A stretch of 64,000 nucleotides of DNA from Clostridia bacterium (lineage in GTDB: Bacteria; Bacillota; Clostridia; Christensenellales; Aristaeellaceae): assembly GCA_017526525.1 (NCBI GenBank), contig JAFXRG010000066.1, forward strand, positions 62,001 to 126,000. The letters run 5' to 3'. The translations under genes were made by a program, and so were the position numbers. The number at the start of each line of letters is the position of its first letter. Position 1 is the first letter of the stretch. Positions 43,201-52,647 of the stretch are shown here, in pieces. The notes below the pieces were generated by a model, which worked only from the letters and a program-made list of their open reading frames with translations, was not told the origin of the DNA and ran no database searches.

Positions 43201-44538
43201 ATGAACAACAGGATTCAGCGGAAAGACGGAAGAGCGCCGGAGGAAAAAAGGCCGGTCAGTATTCAGACGGATTTTGTGCGGACCGCCTGCGGCAGCTGCC
43301 TGATTGCCACAGGAGACACCCGCGTAATCTGTACCGCCAGCGTGGAGGAGGCAGTACCTCCTTTCCTGAAGGGAAAGGGACAGGGCTGGGTGACGGCGGA
43401 ATATGCCATGCTGCCGGCATCAACCACGGAACGGAAGAAACGGGACGGGATCAAAAAGGACGGCCGGAGCGTGGAAATCCAGAGGCTGATCGGCCGGGCC
43501 CTGCGGCAGGCGGTGGATCTCAGGGCACTGGGAGAACGCACAATTACATTGGACTGTGATGTGCTTGAAGCGGACGGGGGCACCCGCACCGCGTCCATTA
43601 CCGGGGCTATGGTTGCCCTGACCTGCGCCGTGGACCGGCTGATCCGGGAAAAGAAGCTGCTGGTGAGCCCGATTGTTCATCAGGTGGCTGCAGTCAGCGC
43701 CGGCATTGTGGAGGATGTACCCTGCCTGGATCTTTGCTATACGGAGGACAGCAGCGCCCAGGTGGACATGAACTTTGTCATGAACGAGAACCGGGAATTC
43801 ATTGAGCTGCAGGGAACCGGGGAAGGCCGGGCTTTCAGCCCCGAGGAGCTTTCCACCCTCATGAGCTACGGAATGAAGGGAATCTCCGAGCTGATGCTGG
43901 CGCAGCGGGAAGCCCTGGGAGAACGGGCGCGGCACATTGCCCCCAAACCGCTGCTGCTGGTGGCCACGGGCAACGAGCACAAGCTGAGGGAACTGCAGAA
44001 GATGTTCCGGGATTACTATACTCTGGCGCCCATGTCCGCAGCGGGGTTCTTCGGCCCCATTGACGAGAATGCATCCACCTTTGCGGGAAACGCGGTGATC
44101 AAGGCGGAAGCGGTGTGCGCGGCCACGGGATTCCCGGCCCTTGCCGACGACAGCGGCCTGTGCGTGGAAGCGCTGGACGGAGAACCGGGCGTGCTCAGCG
44201 CCCGCTATGCCGGCGAACACGGGGACGACGAAGCCAACAATGACCTGCTGCTGCGCCGGATGGAGGGGAAAGAGGACCGCCGGGCACAGTTTATGTGCGC
44301 GCTGGCACTGAAATTCCCCGGGAAGGAGCCGTATATTGCCGAAGGGAGCTGCCCGGGAGTTATCCTGCACAAAAGACAGGGAACCGGCGGCTTCGGCTAC
44401 GATCCGCTGTTCCTGTATGAACCCATGGGAAAAACCTATGCGGAAATGAACGAACAGGAGAAAAACGAGGTCAGCCACCGGGCCGCCGCCGCCCGGAAAA
44501 TGGCCGGGATTATGGCTGAAATTGAAAAAGGCGAATAA
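43201..44538 (+). CDS. rph: Fused RNase PH / XTP-dITP diphosphatase
   Basis: 445 aa, one continuous frame. Residues 1-240: RNase PH (GSCLIATGDTRVICTASV, GKGQGWVTAEYAMLPAST, DCDVLEADGGTRTASITG), which trims tRNA 3' ends phosphorolytically. Residues about 250-445: RdgB/HAM1 (LLVATGNEHKLRELQKM, DDSGLCVEALDG, GGFGYDPLF), which removes ITP/XTP and dITP from nucleotide pools. The two are neighbours in many Bacillota; here they are joined. RBS AGGAGGG. Confidence 0.95.
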   Translation: MNNRIQRKDGRAPEEKRPVSIQTDFVRTACGSCLIATGDTRVICTASVEEAVPPFLKGKGQGWVTAEYAMLPASTTERKKRDGIKKDGRSVEIQRLIGRALRQAVDLRALGERTITLDCDVLEADGGTRTASITGAMVALTCAVDRLIREKKLLVSPIVHQVAAVSAGIVEDVPCLDLCYTEDSSAQVDMNFVMNENREFIELQGTGEGRAFSPEELSTLMSYGMKGISELMLAQREALGERARHIAPKPLLLVATGNEHKLRELQKMFRDYYTLAPMSAAGFFGPIDENASTFAGNAVIKAEAVCAATGFPALADDSGLCVEALDGEPGVLSARYAGEHGDDEANNDLLLRRMEGKEDRRAQFMCALALKFPGKEPYIAEGSCPGVILHKRQGTGGFGYDPLFLYEPMGKTYAEMNEQEKNEVSHRAAAARKMAGIMAEIEKGE

Positions 44539-44595
44539 TCCCGGGCAAAGGCGGCAAAAAAGTACGGAAACAGTACATTTGAAGCCTCGGAAACC

Positions 44596-44625
44596 TTGAC
44601 GCGTAAAGGAAAAAAAGTGTAAAAT
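44596..44625 (+). promoter_or_regulatory. Promoter of the DUF853 ATPase gene
   Basis: TTGACG (44596-44601), 18-base spacer, TAAAAT (44620-44625). Confidence 0.7.
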
Positions 44626-44657
44626 ACGGGAAAAGAAAAACAGAGGAGGACATGGAG

Positions 44658-46082
44658 ATGCTGCGCGGCGACAGGATCTGGGTTGGAACCTGTGAAAACG
44701 GGCCTGTGGAACTTCTGCCTTCCATGTCCAACCGCCACGGCCTGATTGCCGGAGCCACCGGCACCGGGAAAACCGTTTCCCTGAAGGTGCTGGCGGAAAG
44801 CTTTTCGGATCTGGGGGTTCCCGTTTTTCTCAGCGATATCAAGGGCGACCTGAGCGGCATGGTAAAGCCCGGCGCCCGCAGCGAGAGCCTCGACCGCCGG
44901 CTGGTTTCCTGCGGGGCGGTTCCGGAAAACTTTGTTTATAAAAATTACCCCACGGTTTTCTGGGATGTTTACGGGGAACAGGGCCATCCCGTCCGCGCCA
45001 CCGTGGAGCAGATGGGCCCCCTGCTGCTGAGCCGGATGCTGAGCCTGAATGAAACCCAGAGCGGCGTGATGAACATCCTCTTCCGGGTGGCCCGGAATGA
45101 GAATTATGACCTTTGCGACCTGCAGGACCTGAAAGCGATGCTTGTGCACGTGGGCGAAAACGCAAAGGAGTATACGCTGAACTACGGCAATGTTTCCGTG
45201 GCCAGCGTCGGCGCGATTCAGCGGGCGGTGGCTGTTCTGGAGGATCAGGGCGGGGATACCTTCTTCGGAGAGCCTGCGCTGAGCATTGATGACTGGCTGC
45301 GGGTGGCGAAAAATGAGGACGGAACGGAGCAGGGCGTGATCAATATCCTGTCCGCGGACCGGCTTTTCAACAATCCGACCATGTATTCCACTTTCCTGCT
45401 CTGGATGCTGACAGCGCTGTATGACCGGCTTCCCGAACGGGGAGATGCAGAGAAGCCCCTGATCGTTTTCTTCTTTGACGAAGCGCACCTGCTGTTCAAC
45501 AACTGCAGCCGGGCACTGATGGAAAAGATTGAGCAGGTGGTGCGGCTGATCCGCTCCAAGGGCGTGGGAGTTTTTTTCATTACCCAGAGCCCGGCGGACA
45601 TTCCGATGACCGTTCTCGGACAGCTGGGCAACCGGATTCAGCACGCGCTCCGCGCCTACACCCCGCTGGACCAGAAGGCCGTAAAGGTGGCTGCACAGAC
45701 GTTCCGGGCCAACCCGGCTTTTGATACTGAGGAGGCCATAACAACCCTGAAAACCGGCGAAGCCCTGATTTCCTTCCTGGATGAGCACGGGGCTCCCGGC
45801 GTGGTTGAACGGGCAATGATTCTTCCCCCCCAGAGCTTCATGGGCGCCATTACCCCGGAAGAACGCGGGCAGGTACTGCAGGAAAGCCCCCTGTACGGCG
45901 TTTATGACGATCCGGTTCAACGGGAAAGCGCCTGGGAAAAGCTGAACAAAAAGAAGGAAGAGCCTCCGGCGGCTCCGGTTCCCCGGTTCCTGCTGGTGAA
46001 CGGCGTTCTGCGGCAGGTGGTGCCGGCGGAGCAAGCCAGGGAATTTGTTCAGTACAACGGATGTTTGTGGCCGATTCTCTGA
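44658..46082 (+). CDS. DUF853/YjgR-like HerA-type ATPase
   Basis: 474 aa from ATG 44658 (AGGAGG at 44644-44649, 8 bases upstream; ATG 44652 is too close). HerA/FtsK-type P-loop: Walker [11 protein letters not shown] near residue 32, Walker [14 protein letters not shown] near 275, sensor-like [17 protein letters not shown]853 proteins such as E. coli YjgR are of unknown function. The usual basic C-terminal tail is missing here; the next gene ends with a tail that resembles it. Confidence 0.85.
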   Translation: MLRGDRIWVGTCENGPVELLPSMSNRHGLIAGATGTGKTVSLKVLAESFSDLGVPVFLSDIKGDLSGMVKPGARSESLDRRLVSCGAVPENFVYKNYPTVFWDVYGEQGHPVRATVEQMGPLLLSRMLSLNETQSGVMNILFRVARNENYDLCDLQDLKAMLVHVGENAKEYTLNYGNVSVASVGAIQRAVAVLEDQGGDTFFGEPALSIDDWLRVAKNEDGTEQGVINILSADRLFNNPTMYSTFLLWMLTALYDRLPERGDAEKPLIVFFFDEAHLLFNNCSRALMEKIEQVVRLIRSKGVGVFFITQSPADIPMTVLGQLGNRIQHALRAYTPLDQKAVKVAAQTFRANPAFDTEEAITTLKTGEALISFLDEHGAPGVVERAMILPPQSFMGAITPEERGQVLQESPLYGVYDDPVQRESAWEKLNKKKEEPPAAPVPRFLLVNGVLRQVVPAEQAREFVQYNGCLWPIL

Positions 46083-46159
46083 CCGGACGGCTGCTTCATA
46101 CAGTTTCTGTTTCCTCAACGACCCCTCTCGCGGCGCAGGTGAGCACCGTGCATCGGAAC

Positions 46160-46900
46160 ATGGCCCAGACATTTAAGGTTTTTGATCCCGCAACCGGTAA
46201 TTACGTTGAAAAAGAGATCGAAGGCATGACCCAGCCTGTGGTTCAGGCAGTGCAGGAAGCGGCTGCGGCCGTGGAGACCGTTCCGCAGGCCGTGCAGCCG
46301 GTGATCCAGGCTGTTCAGCAGGCGCCGGAAGCGGCGCAGCAGGCGGTGCAGCCGGTGATCCAGGCTGTTCAGCAGGCGCCGCAGACGGTGCAGCAGGCGG
46401 TACAGCCCGTGGTGCAGACCGTTCAGCAGGCGCCCCAGATGGTGTCCCAGGCAGTGCAGCCTGTGATTCAGGCAGCCCAGCAGGCCGTGCCCACCATTCA
46501 GGTTCAGCCCCAGCTGCAGCAGATGCCCGTGCTCGTGCAGGATCCTGCCACCGGACAGATGGTGCAGCAGATGATGACCGTGCAGTATGATCCGGCGACC
46601 GGCACGTATGTGCCTGTGCAGGCGCAGCCTATGGATCCCAAGGCGCTGGAGGCGCAGCAGAAGGCAGCTGAAAAGGCCCAGCGTGAAGCGGAACGCCAGG
46701 CCCGGGAAAAGGAAGCGGCCGAACGCCGGGCCAGGAACGACGCCCTGCGGGAAGAAGCAGCCGAGCGCGCGCGCCGGAATGATTCCGTCGCGGGCCGGGT
46801 CAAGAATACCGCGATTTCCACAGCAACCCGCCAGGTGGTTTCCAACCTGACCAAGGGAATCAGCAAGGCCATCGGCAATCTGATTGGCGGAAAGAAATAA
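46160..46900 (+). CDS. Gln/Val/Pro repeat protein following the DUF853 ATPase
   Basis: 246 aa from ATG 46160 (weak CGGA upstream; frames opening earlier overlap the ATPase end). Residues 41-112 are four tandem 18-residue repeats of the type QAVQPVIQAVQQAPxx. Two DPATG-containing segments follow, then a long charged helix (about 155-205) and a tail (SVAGRVKNTAISTATRQVVS) ending in a Gly-Lys-rich hydrophobic helix like the C-terminus of DUF853 proteins. It may be a detached C-terminal part of that ATPase. No known enzymatic motif. Confidence 0.65.
   Translation: MAQTFKVFDPATGNYVEKEIEGMTQPVVQAVQEAAAAVETVPQAVQPVIQAVQQAPEAAQQAVQPVIQAVQQAPQTVQQAVQPVVQTVQQAPQMVSQAVQPVIQAAQQAVPTIQVQPQLQQMPVLVQDPATGQMVQQMMTVQYDPATGTYVPVQAQPMDPKALEAQQKAAEKAQREAERQAREKEAAERRARNDALREEAAERARRNDSVAGRVKNTAISTATRQVVSNLTKGISKAIGNLIGGKK
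46280..46495 (+). repeat. Four tandem 54-bp coding repeats
   Basis: Four in-frame units of 54 bp, encoding 18 residues each around QAVQPVIQAVQQAP. Units 1 and 2 are the most alike at the DNA level. Such a tract can change copy number by slippage or recombination. Confidence 0.85.
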
Positions 46901-46920
46901 TTCCAGGTCTTCGGTGAAAG

Positions 46921-46953
46921 CCGGCCGGCGGATTTGCCAGCCGCCCGGTTTTT
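46921..46953 (+). terminator. Terminator before mscL
   Basis: Stem CCGGCCGGC (46921-46929) / GCCGCCCGG (46940-46948), 8 of 9 pairs, then TTTTT. Confidence 0.7.
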
Positions 46954-46995
46954 CCTGCAGATAAAACAAGACCATAAAAGAGGAGAGAGAGTACC

Positions 46996-47388
46996 ATGAA
47001 GAAGTTTCTGAAAGAGTTCAAGGATTTTGCCGTAAAGGGCAATGTACTGGAACTGGCGGTTGCCGTGATTCTGGGCGGCGCGTTCAATAAGGTTGTCACC
47101 GCTGTGGTGGAAATCTTCCTGAACCCCATTCTTGAGGCGCTGCCGAAGATGGACAACGGAGGCACCGGCTTTGTGGGCAGCCTGATTACCTTCGCAGCCG
47201 TGCTGATTGAGTTCATTCTGACCGCGCTGATCCTGTTCCTGATCATCAAGTCCTTCAACAAGAGCAAGGATATGAAGAAAAAGAACGAGAAACCTGCTGC
47301 GCCGACCACCAAGACCTGCCCCTTCTGCATGAGCGAGATCGACATCAAAGCGACCCGCTGCCCCCACTGCACCAGCGAGCTGAAATAA
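46996..47388 (+). CDS. mscL: Large-conductance mechanosensitive channel with C-terminal zinc ribbon
   Basis: 130 aa. N-terminal amphipathic helix and TM1 (FKDFAVKGNVLELAVAVILG), periplasmic loop with NGG, TM2 (about 58-85), as in MscL. It opens under membrane tension to release solutes. The C-terminal 25 residues add a two-CxxC zinc ribbon (CPFC and CPHC), cytoplasmic by topology, instead of only the usual helical bundle. RBS GAGGAGAGAG. Confidence 0.93.
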   Translation: MKKFLKEFKDFAVKGNVLELAVAVILGGAFNKVVTAVVEIFLNPILEALPKMDNGGTGFVGSLITFAAVLIEFILTALILFLIIKSFNKSKDMKKKNEKPAAPTTKTCPFCMSEIDIKATRCPHCTSELK

Positions 47389-47402
47389 TTCCTTTCGGAT
47401 TC

Positions 47403-47442
47403 AATAAAGAAACTGCCGCTCAGACGAGCGGCAGTTTCTTTA

Positions 47443-47444
<2 letters not shown>
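47403..47444. terminator. Bidirectional terminator between mscL and metK
   Basis: Perfect 19-bp stem (47403-47421 with 47426-47444), AGAC loop, A/T-rich ends giving U-tracts both ways. It includes the metK stop codon. Confidence 0.95.
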
Positions 47445-48609
<1,165 letters not shown>

Positions 48610-48628
48610 AAGACAGCTCCTTTCGAAA

Positions 48629-48663
48629 TAAAAAAGTCCGGCCTGCACACAAGCCAGACGGAC
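48629..48663 (-). terminator. SAM riboswitch terminator
   Basis: On the minus strand a GTCCG / CGGAC stem (48636-48640 with 48659-48663) with an interrupted inner CTG/CAG extension, followed by T6. It lies just before the metK ribosome binding site. Confidence 0.65.
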
Positions 48664-48679
48664 ACAATCCTGCGATTGG

Positions 48680-48789
48680 CCTTATCTGCCAGCGCTCAGT
48701 GAGTGTGCACGCGCTGCGGGATTTGGCACCAAGCTTCTGCCGGTTGCCGTGACGTCATCAGGCCCGTCCCTCGGTCACTCGTGATAAGG
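48680..48789 (-). promoter_or_regulatory. SAM-I riboswitch (S-box)
   Basis: On the minus strand P1 CCTTATC / GATAAGG closes an aptamer with the S-box core elements: GAGTGACCGAGGGAC, GGGCCTGATGA, CGGCAACC, GGTGCCAAATCCCGC and CTGGCAGATAAGG. SAM binding favours the downstream terminator and shuts off metK. Confidence 0.96.
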
Positions 48790-48800
48790 TTAGCGAAAGT

Positions 48801-48829
48801 ATATTACACAGTGATGGACTGATTGTCAA
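48801..48829 (-). promoter_or_regulatory. metK promoter
   Basis: On the minus strand: TTGACA (48824-48829), 17-base spacer, TAATAT (48801-48806). Transcription would start at the 5' edge of the riboswitch. Confidence 0.85.
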
Positions 48830-48867
48830 GGAAAATGCGCGGAGATCCTTCCGGAGCGGTTTCCCCC

Positions 48868-48896
48868 TTGTTCCTTCCGATGGTTTTTGCTATAAT
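48868..48896 (+). promoter_or_regulatory. pduL promoter
   Basis: TTGTTC (48868-48873), 17-base spacer, extended consensus -10 TGC-TATAAT (hexamer 48891-48896). Confidence 0.8.
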
Positions 48897-48929
48897 AATT
48901 GCAACACTCCAGAAAGAAGGTTTATTGCC

Positions 48930-49502
48930 ATGAATAAGATTCTTGTGGAAACATCCGCCCGTCACGTCCATGTTACCAAGGAAGACCTGGAAACGCTGTT
49001 CGGCGCCGGCCATGAGCTGACCGTCAAGAGCTGGCTGTCCCAGCCCGGACAGTTCGCCAGCGAGGAGCAGGTGGACGTTGTGGGTCCGAAAAATACCCTG
49101 AAGCGCGTCCGGATTCTCGGGCCGGTCCGTTCCGCCACCCAGGTGGAACTGAGCCTGACGGATGCCCGCTCCATCGGCGTGACCGCTCCGGTGCGCGAAT
49201 CCGGTGATATCGCCGGATCCGGCGCCTGCAAGCTGGTGGGCCCCTGCGGCGAAGTGGAAGTGAAGGAAGGCGTTATCGCCGCGAAGCGGCACATCCATAT
49301 GACTCCCGCAGATGCCGAAGCATTCGGCGTACAGGATAAGGATGTTGTTTCCGTGAAGGTGGAGACGGCCGGCCGGGCGCTGACCTTCGGCGATGTGGTG
49401 GTCCGCGTCAGCGAAAAGTTCTCCCTGGCGATGCATATCGACACGGATGAGAGCAACGCAGCCTGCGCCGTCAACGGCACCATGGGCGAACTGATCAAAT
49501 AA
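48930..49502 (+). CDS. pduL: Phosphate acyltransferase, PduL type
   Basis: 190 aa. Two related halves carry the family's His motifs: SARHVHVTKEDLE near residue 9 and AKRHIHMTPADAE near 115, which bind the catalytic zinc ions. PduL interconverts acyl-CoA and acyl-phosphate (acetyl or propionyl). With no microcompartment genes and no encapsulation peptide visible, it probably serves acetate fermentation as a Pta substitute. Acetate kinase is not in the window. Monocistronic: own promoter and terminator. Confidence 0.92.
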   Translation: MNKILVETSARHVHVTKEDLETLFGAGHELTVKSWLSQPGQFASEEQVDVVGPKNTLKRVRILGPVRSATQVELSLTDARSIGVTAPVRESGDIAGSGACKLVGPCGEVEVKEGVIAAKRHIHMTPADAEAFGVQDKDVVSVKVETAGRALTFGDVVVRVSEKFSLAMHIDTDESNAACAVNGTMGELIK

Positions 49503-49525
49503 ACCGCAGGCCGGTTTCTGCGTTT

Positions 49526-49553
49526 CCCCCGGGATTTCCCGGGGGTTTTCTTT
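49526..49553 (+). terminator. pduL terminator
   Basis: 8-bp stem CCCCCGGG / CCCGGGGG (49526-49533 with 49538-49545), then TTTTCTTTT. Confidence 0.9.
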
Positions 49554-49574
49554 TGGCTGCGGCCAAAATAAAGC

Positions 49575-49603
49575 TTGACAACGGATTTGAGCTTGGATAT
49601 ACT
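49575..49603 (+). promoter_or_regulatory. rpmH operon promoter
   Basis: TTGACA (49575-49580), 17-base spacer, TATACT (49598-49603). The leader to rpmH is about 72 nt and contains a GGGGC/GCCCC mini-hairpin near 49630. No DnaA boxes seen. Confidence 0.85.
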
Positions 49604-49681
49604 GTTTAGGCTGTTCTGTAAATCTTCGGGGCAGCAGGCCCCGTAAGCATGAAGAACGAATTGGATGAGGAGTGTTGAACC

Positions 49682-49816
49682 ATGTTCCGTACGTATCAGC
49701 CCAAAAAGCGTCAGCGCAGCAAGGTGCACGGCTTCCGCGCCCGGATGTCCACCAAAAACGGACGTCGGGTTCTGGCTGCCCGTCGTCGCCGCGGCCGCAA
49801 AGAGCTGACGGTGTAA
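49682..49816 (+). CDS. rpmH: Ribosomal protein L34
   Basis: 44 aa, very basic. Begins [20 protein letters not shown] and ends in an Arg-rich run with RRGRKELTV, the standard L34 pattern. Part of the 50S subunit. RBS GAGGAG about 10 bases upstream. First gene of the rpmH-rnpA-yidD-yidC-jag operon. Confidence 0.97.
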   Translation: MFRTYQPKKRQRSKVHGFRARMSTKNGRRVLAARRRRGRKELTV

Positions 49817-49931
49817 TCAGCGCAAGCTGACCAGTCAATTTTGAGTTGTGGATGAGGCCCGCCCGTTGTTTCGAATGGGCGGGCTTTTCCGCTATATGGG
49901 ACTCCGCGAAAAGCGAAGAAAGAAGACAAAC

Positions 49932-50291
49932 ATGGAAAGGCGTTATCGGCTGCAAAAAAACCGGGCGTTTCAGTATGTCTACCATAAAGGACGTTCTGCC
50001 GCCTGCCGTGACCTGGTCATGCTCTTTGCCCCCGGGCGGGAGCTGAAGGTCGGTTTTTCCGTCAGCAAAAAAGTAGGCAAGGCCGTGATCCGGAACAAGG
50101 TCAAGCGCCGCCTGCGGGAATGCTTTCGGCCCTGTCTGGGGGACGTGAAAACCGGCCTGTACGTGATCGTAGCCAGGCCTTCAGCCGCAGAGGCCGCCTT
50201 CGACGTGCTGCAGAAGGATGTGCGCTACCTGCTGAAAAAGCAGGGAGTACTGAAAGAAGAAGCAGCGAGGGAAGGGAACCGCGCCAGATGA
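49932..50291 (+). CDS. rnpA: Ribonuclease P protein component
   Basis: 119 aa from ATG 49932, the normal length. RNP motif [13 protein letters not shown] near residue 58, plus [13 protein letters not shown]. It helps the RNase P RNA cut pre-tRNA leaders. Its stop overlaps the yidD ATG (ATGA at 50288-50291). The Shine-Dalgarno is weak. Confidence 0.95.
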   Translation: MERRYRLQKNRAFQYVYHKGRSAACRDLVMLFAPGRELKVGFSVSKKVGKAVIRNKVKRRLRECFRPCLGDVKTGLYVIVARPSAAEAAFDVLQKDVRYLLKKQGVLKEEAAREGNRAR

Positions 50292-50530
50292 AACGCTTTC
50301 TGCTTGCCTGCATTCGTTTTTACCGCCGGAATCTGAGCCGCCGTAAAAAGCATCCGACCTGCCGCTACATCCCGACCTGTTCCGAATACGCCGTGGAAGC
50401 GATTCAGCGCTACGGCGCCCTGAAGGGCGGAAGGATGGCAGCCTGGAGGATTATGCGATGCAATCCTTTCAGCAAGGGCGGATATGATCCGGTGCCGGAG
50501 GACCCGAACACCACACTAAGGAGGGAATAA
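50288..50530 (+). CDS. yidD: Membrane protein insertion efficiency factor YidD
   Basis: 80 aa. Amphipathic basic N-terminus, then the family core with three cysteines ([15 protein letters not shown]) and [17 protein letters not shown]. It assists YidC-dependent insertion at the inner membrane face. Overlaps rnpA by 4 bp and precedes yidC by 6 bp. Confidence 0.96.
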   Translation: MKRFLLACIRFYRRNLSRRKKHPTCRYIPTCSEYAVEAIQRYGALKGGRMAAWRIMRCNPFSKGGYDPVPEDPNTTLRRE

Positions 50531-50536
50531 ACCGGA

Positions 50537-51616
50537 ATGTTTGGAATCACAGACCTGCTGTACAACTTCCTGAACTGGATCAACAGCTGGGTCGGTGCCT
50601 GGGGATGGGCCATCGTGGTATTCACCGTGATGGTCCGGCTGGTGCTGACACCGCTGGACATCAAGAGCCGGGCCGGCATGCGGAAAACCCAGAAGCTGCA
50701 GCCCCAGCTGATGGCCCTGCAGAAGAAGTACGCCAACGACAAGGAAAAACTGAACCAGAAAACGGCCGAGCTTTACAGGAAAGCCCATGTGAATCCCCTT
50801 AGCAGCTGCCTGCCTTTGCTGCTGACCTGGCCGATCCTGATTGCCGTGTTCGGTGCCATGCGTACCGCCGCCAACAAGGAAATACTGAATCAGATGGGGC
50901 AGATTCTCAACGGCCAGCAGCCTGTTATGGAAAACTGGCTGTGGATCCGGAACCTGTGGATGCCGGATAACCCGTTCTACTCCGCCCTGCCGGACTTTAA
51001 CACCCTGCGGACCATTTCCGCCGGGGAGTGGCAGAACTGGTTCAACAGCCTGGGCGGTGTGCTGCCGGCCCAGATGCAGAACGTTTCCATGGAATGGATT
51101 GAATCCCTGAACGCGGATGTGCTGAAGAACATCCCGGTGGCACTCCGGGAAATGGTGGCGGCCAACGGATTTACCGCTGACTGCTTCTCCGACGCCAACC
51201 TGCAGGGCTCCATTCTGCTGCTGGTGGAAAAAATGAATACCATGAGCTTCTATACCGCCGGAATTGCAAACATTCCGGGATATACGATCCCCCTGGTGAA
51301 CTGGACCGTGAAATCCATGTACAACGGCTTCCTGCTTCTGCCGATTCTGTCCGCGGTGAGCCAGATTGCCATGACCAAGATTATGGGCAGCGGAACGCCC
51401 CAGCCGGCGGAAGGCCAGCCCAACACGGGCAAATTCATGCAGTGGTTCTTCCCGCTGTTCTCCCTGTGGATCTGTATCGGATACAGCGCTGCCTTCGCCC
51501 TGTACTGGGTGAGCGGCAACCTGGTGAGCATGGGACAGACCTTCCTGATCAACAAATATCTTGACAAAAAAGAACAAATGGCCGCGCCTGTGGCCGGAGA
51601 GGGCAGTGTGAAATAA
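50537..51616 (+). CDS. yidC: Membrane protein insertase YidC/OxaI family
   Basis: 359 aa, Gram-positive SpoIIIJ-like size but without a lipobox. TM segments at about 22-45, 90-110, 240-262, 300-325. The conserved Arg of the hydrophilic groove lies in TM1 (VMVRLVLTPLDIKSRAG). A cytoplasmic helical hairpin follows (KTQKLQPQLMALQKKYAND). It inserts proteins into the membrane with or without SecYEG. The extracytoplasmic loop between TM2 and TM3 is longer than in B. subtilis homologues. Confidence 0.93.
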   Translation: MFGITDLLYNFLNWINSWVGAWGWAIVVFTVMVRLVLTPLDIKSRAGMRKTQKLQPQLMALQKKYANDKEKLNQKTAELYRKAHVNPLSSCLPLLLTWPILIAVFGAMRTAANKEILNQMGQILNGQQPVMENWLWIRNLWMPDNPFYSALPDFNTLRTISAGEWQNWFNSLGGVLPAQMQNVSMEWIESLNADVLKNIPVALREMVAANGFTADCFSDANLQGSILLLVEKMNTMSFYTAGIANIPGYTIPLVNWTVKSMYNGFLLLPILSAVSQIAMTKIMGSGTPQPAEGQPNTGKFMQWFFPLFSLWICIGYSAAFALYWVSGNLVSMGQTFLINKYLDKKEQMAAPVAGEGSVK

Positions 51617-51617
51617 A

Positions 51618-52580
51618 ATGAGACAGTATGAAGCTTCGGCCAAGACCAAGGAAGAGGCTATTGAACTGGGCCTGCAGGAGCTTGGCGTTTCGATCGGTGA
51701 TGTGGATGTACTGGTGGTGGAGGAAGGCAGCAAGGGCCTGTTCGGCCTTTTCGGCTCCCGCCCCGTGAAGGTACGGCTGACGGTAAAGGATTCCGAGGAG
51801 GATCCGCTGGGAGACCTGCTGGAGGAAAAGAACGCGAAAGCGGCGGAAAAGAAGACCGAAAAGAAAGCGGCGGAGAAAAAGCCGGAACGGAAGCCGGACA
51901 GGAAGCCGGAGGATAAACCCGCGGAGAAGACCGCGGAGAAGCCTGCAGAAAAGAAGCCTGCGGAAAAGAAGCCTGCCGAGAAAAAGCAGCCGGAAAAGAA
52001 GCCGGAGAAAAAAGCCGCTGCCGGGAAAGAACCGGAAGCAAAAGCTGAAGAGCCGGCGGAAAAACAGGAAATCCGGCCGATGGAAAAGCCGGAGGTTACC
52101 CTGATTCCCGCGGATCAGCTGCAGGCGGACAGCCCTGCCGGTGTGGCAAAGCAGTTTCTGAGTGAACTGATCCGGCTGATGGGCGTGGATGTAACCATCG
52201 ACATGGGAACGGATCCGGAAGGCAATGTTTACGGATACATCCAGGGAGATACCCTGGGAATTCTGATCGGACGTCGGGGCGAAACCCTGGATGCCCTGCA
52301 GTACCTGACCAGCCTGAAGGTGAACCGGGGCCAGGAAAACTACACCCGGGTTACCCTGGATACGGAAAACTACCGGGCCAAGCGGGAGGATACCCTGATC
52401 CGCCTGGCAAACCGGATGGCCAACCGCGCGCTGCGGACCGGCCGGAAGGTGAGCCTGGAGCCCATGAATCCCTACGAAAGGCGGATTATCCATTTTGCCC
52501 TGCAGCAGAATGAAGGCGTGACCACCCATTCCGAGGGGGACGAGCCCAACCGCCATGTGGTGATTACCCACCGGAAGTAA
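51618..52580 (+). CDS. jag: RNA-binding protein Jag/KhpB (EloR)
   Basis: 320 aa. Jag_N domain (1-55, with KGLFGLFGSRPVKV), a long Lys/Glu/Pro/Ala-rich linker (about 70-155) of EKKPAEKKPA-type repeats, then KH (GILIGRRGETLDALQYL) and R3H (NPYERRIIHFALQQNEGV) domains. KhpB with KhpA binds RNA and influences cell elongation. It starts 1 bp after the yidC stop. The highly charged linker is much longer than in B. subtilis. Confidence 0.93.
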   Translation: MRQYEASAKTKEEAIELGLQELGVSIGDVDVLVVEEGSKGLFGLFGSRPVKVRLTVKDSEEDPLGDLLEEKNAKAAEKKTEKKAAEKKPERKPDRKPEDKPAEKTAEKPAEKKPAEKKPAEKKQPEKKPEKKAAAGKEPEAKAEEPAEKQEIRPMEKPEVTLIPADQLQADSPAGVAKQFLSELIRLMGVDVTIDMGTDPEGNVYGYIQGDTLGILIGRRGETLDALQYLTSLKVNRGQENYTRVTLDTENYRAKREDTLIRLANRMANRALRTGRKVSLEPMNPYERRIIHFALQQNEGVTTHSEGDEPNRHVVITHRK

Positions 52581-52647
52581 TGCCGTTCCTGATGAAGCTG
52601 CGGCAAAACGCAGAGACTATTGTGATTTGAGAGGGTGAAAAAAGAAA

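Noticed and set aside
46280..46495. Tandem repeat considered as a CRISPR array
   Set aside because: Units are contiguous 54-bp coding repeats in frame, without unique spacers or cas genes.
48930..49502. PduL as evidence for a bacterial microcompartment locus
   Set aside because: No shell protein, aldehyde dehydrogenase or cofactor genes nearby, and no encapsulation peptide at the N-terminus.
49503..49681. Replication origin upstream of rpmH
   Set aside because: No DnaA boxes or AT-rich unwinding region seen, and no dnaA gene adjacent.
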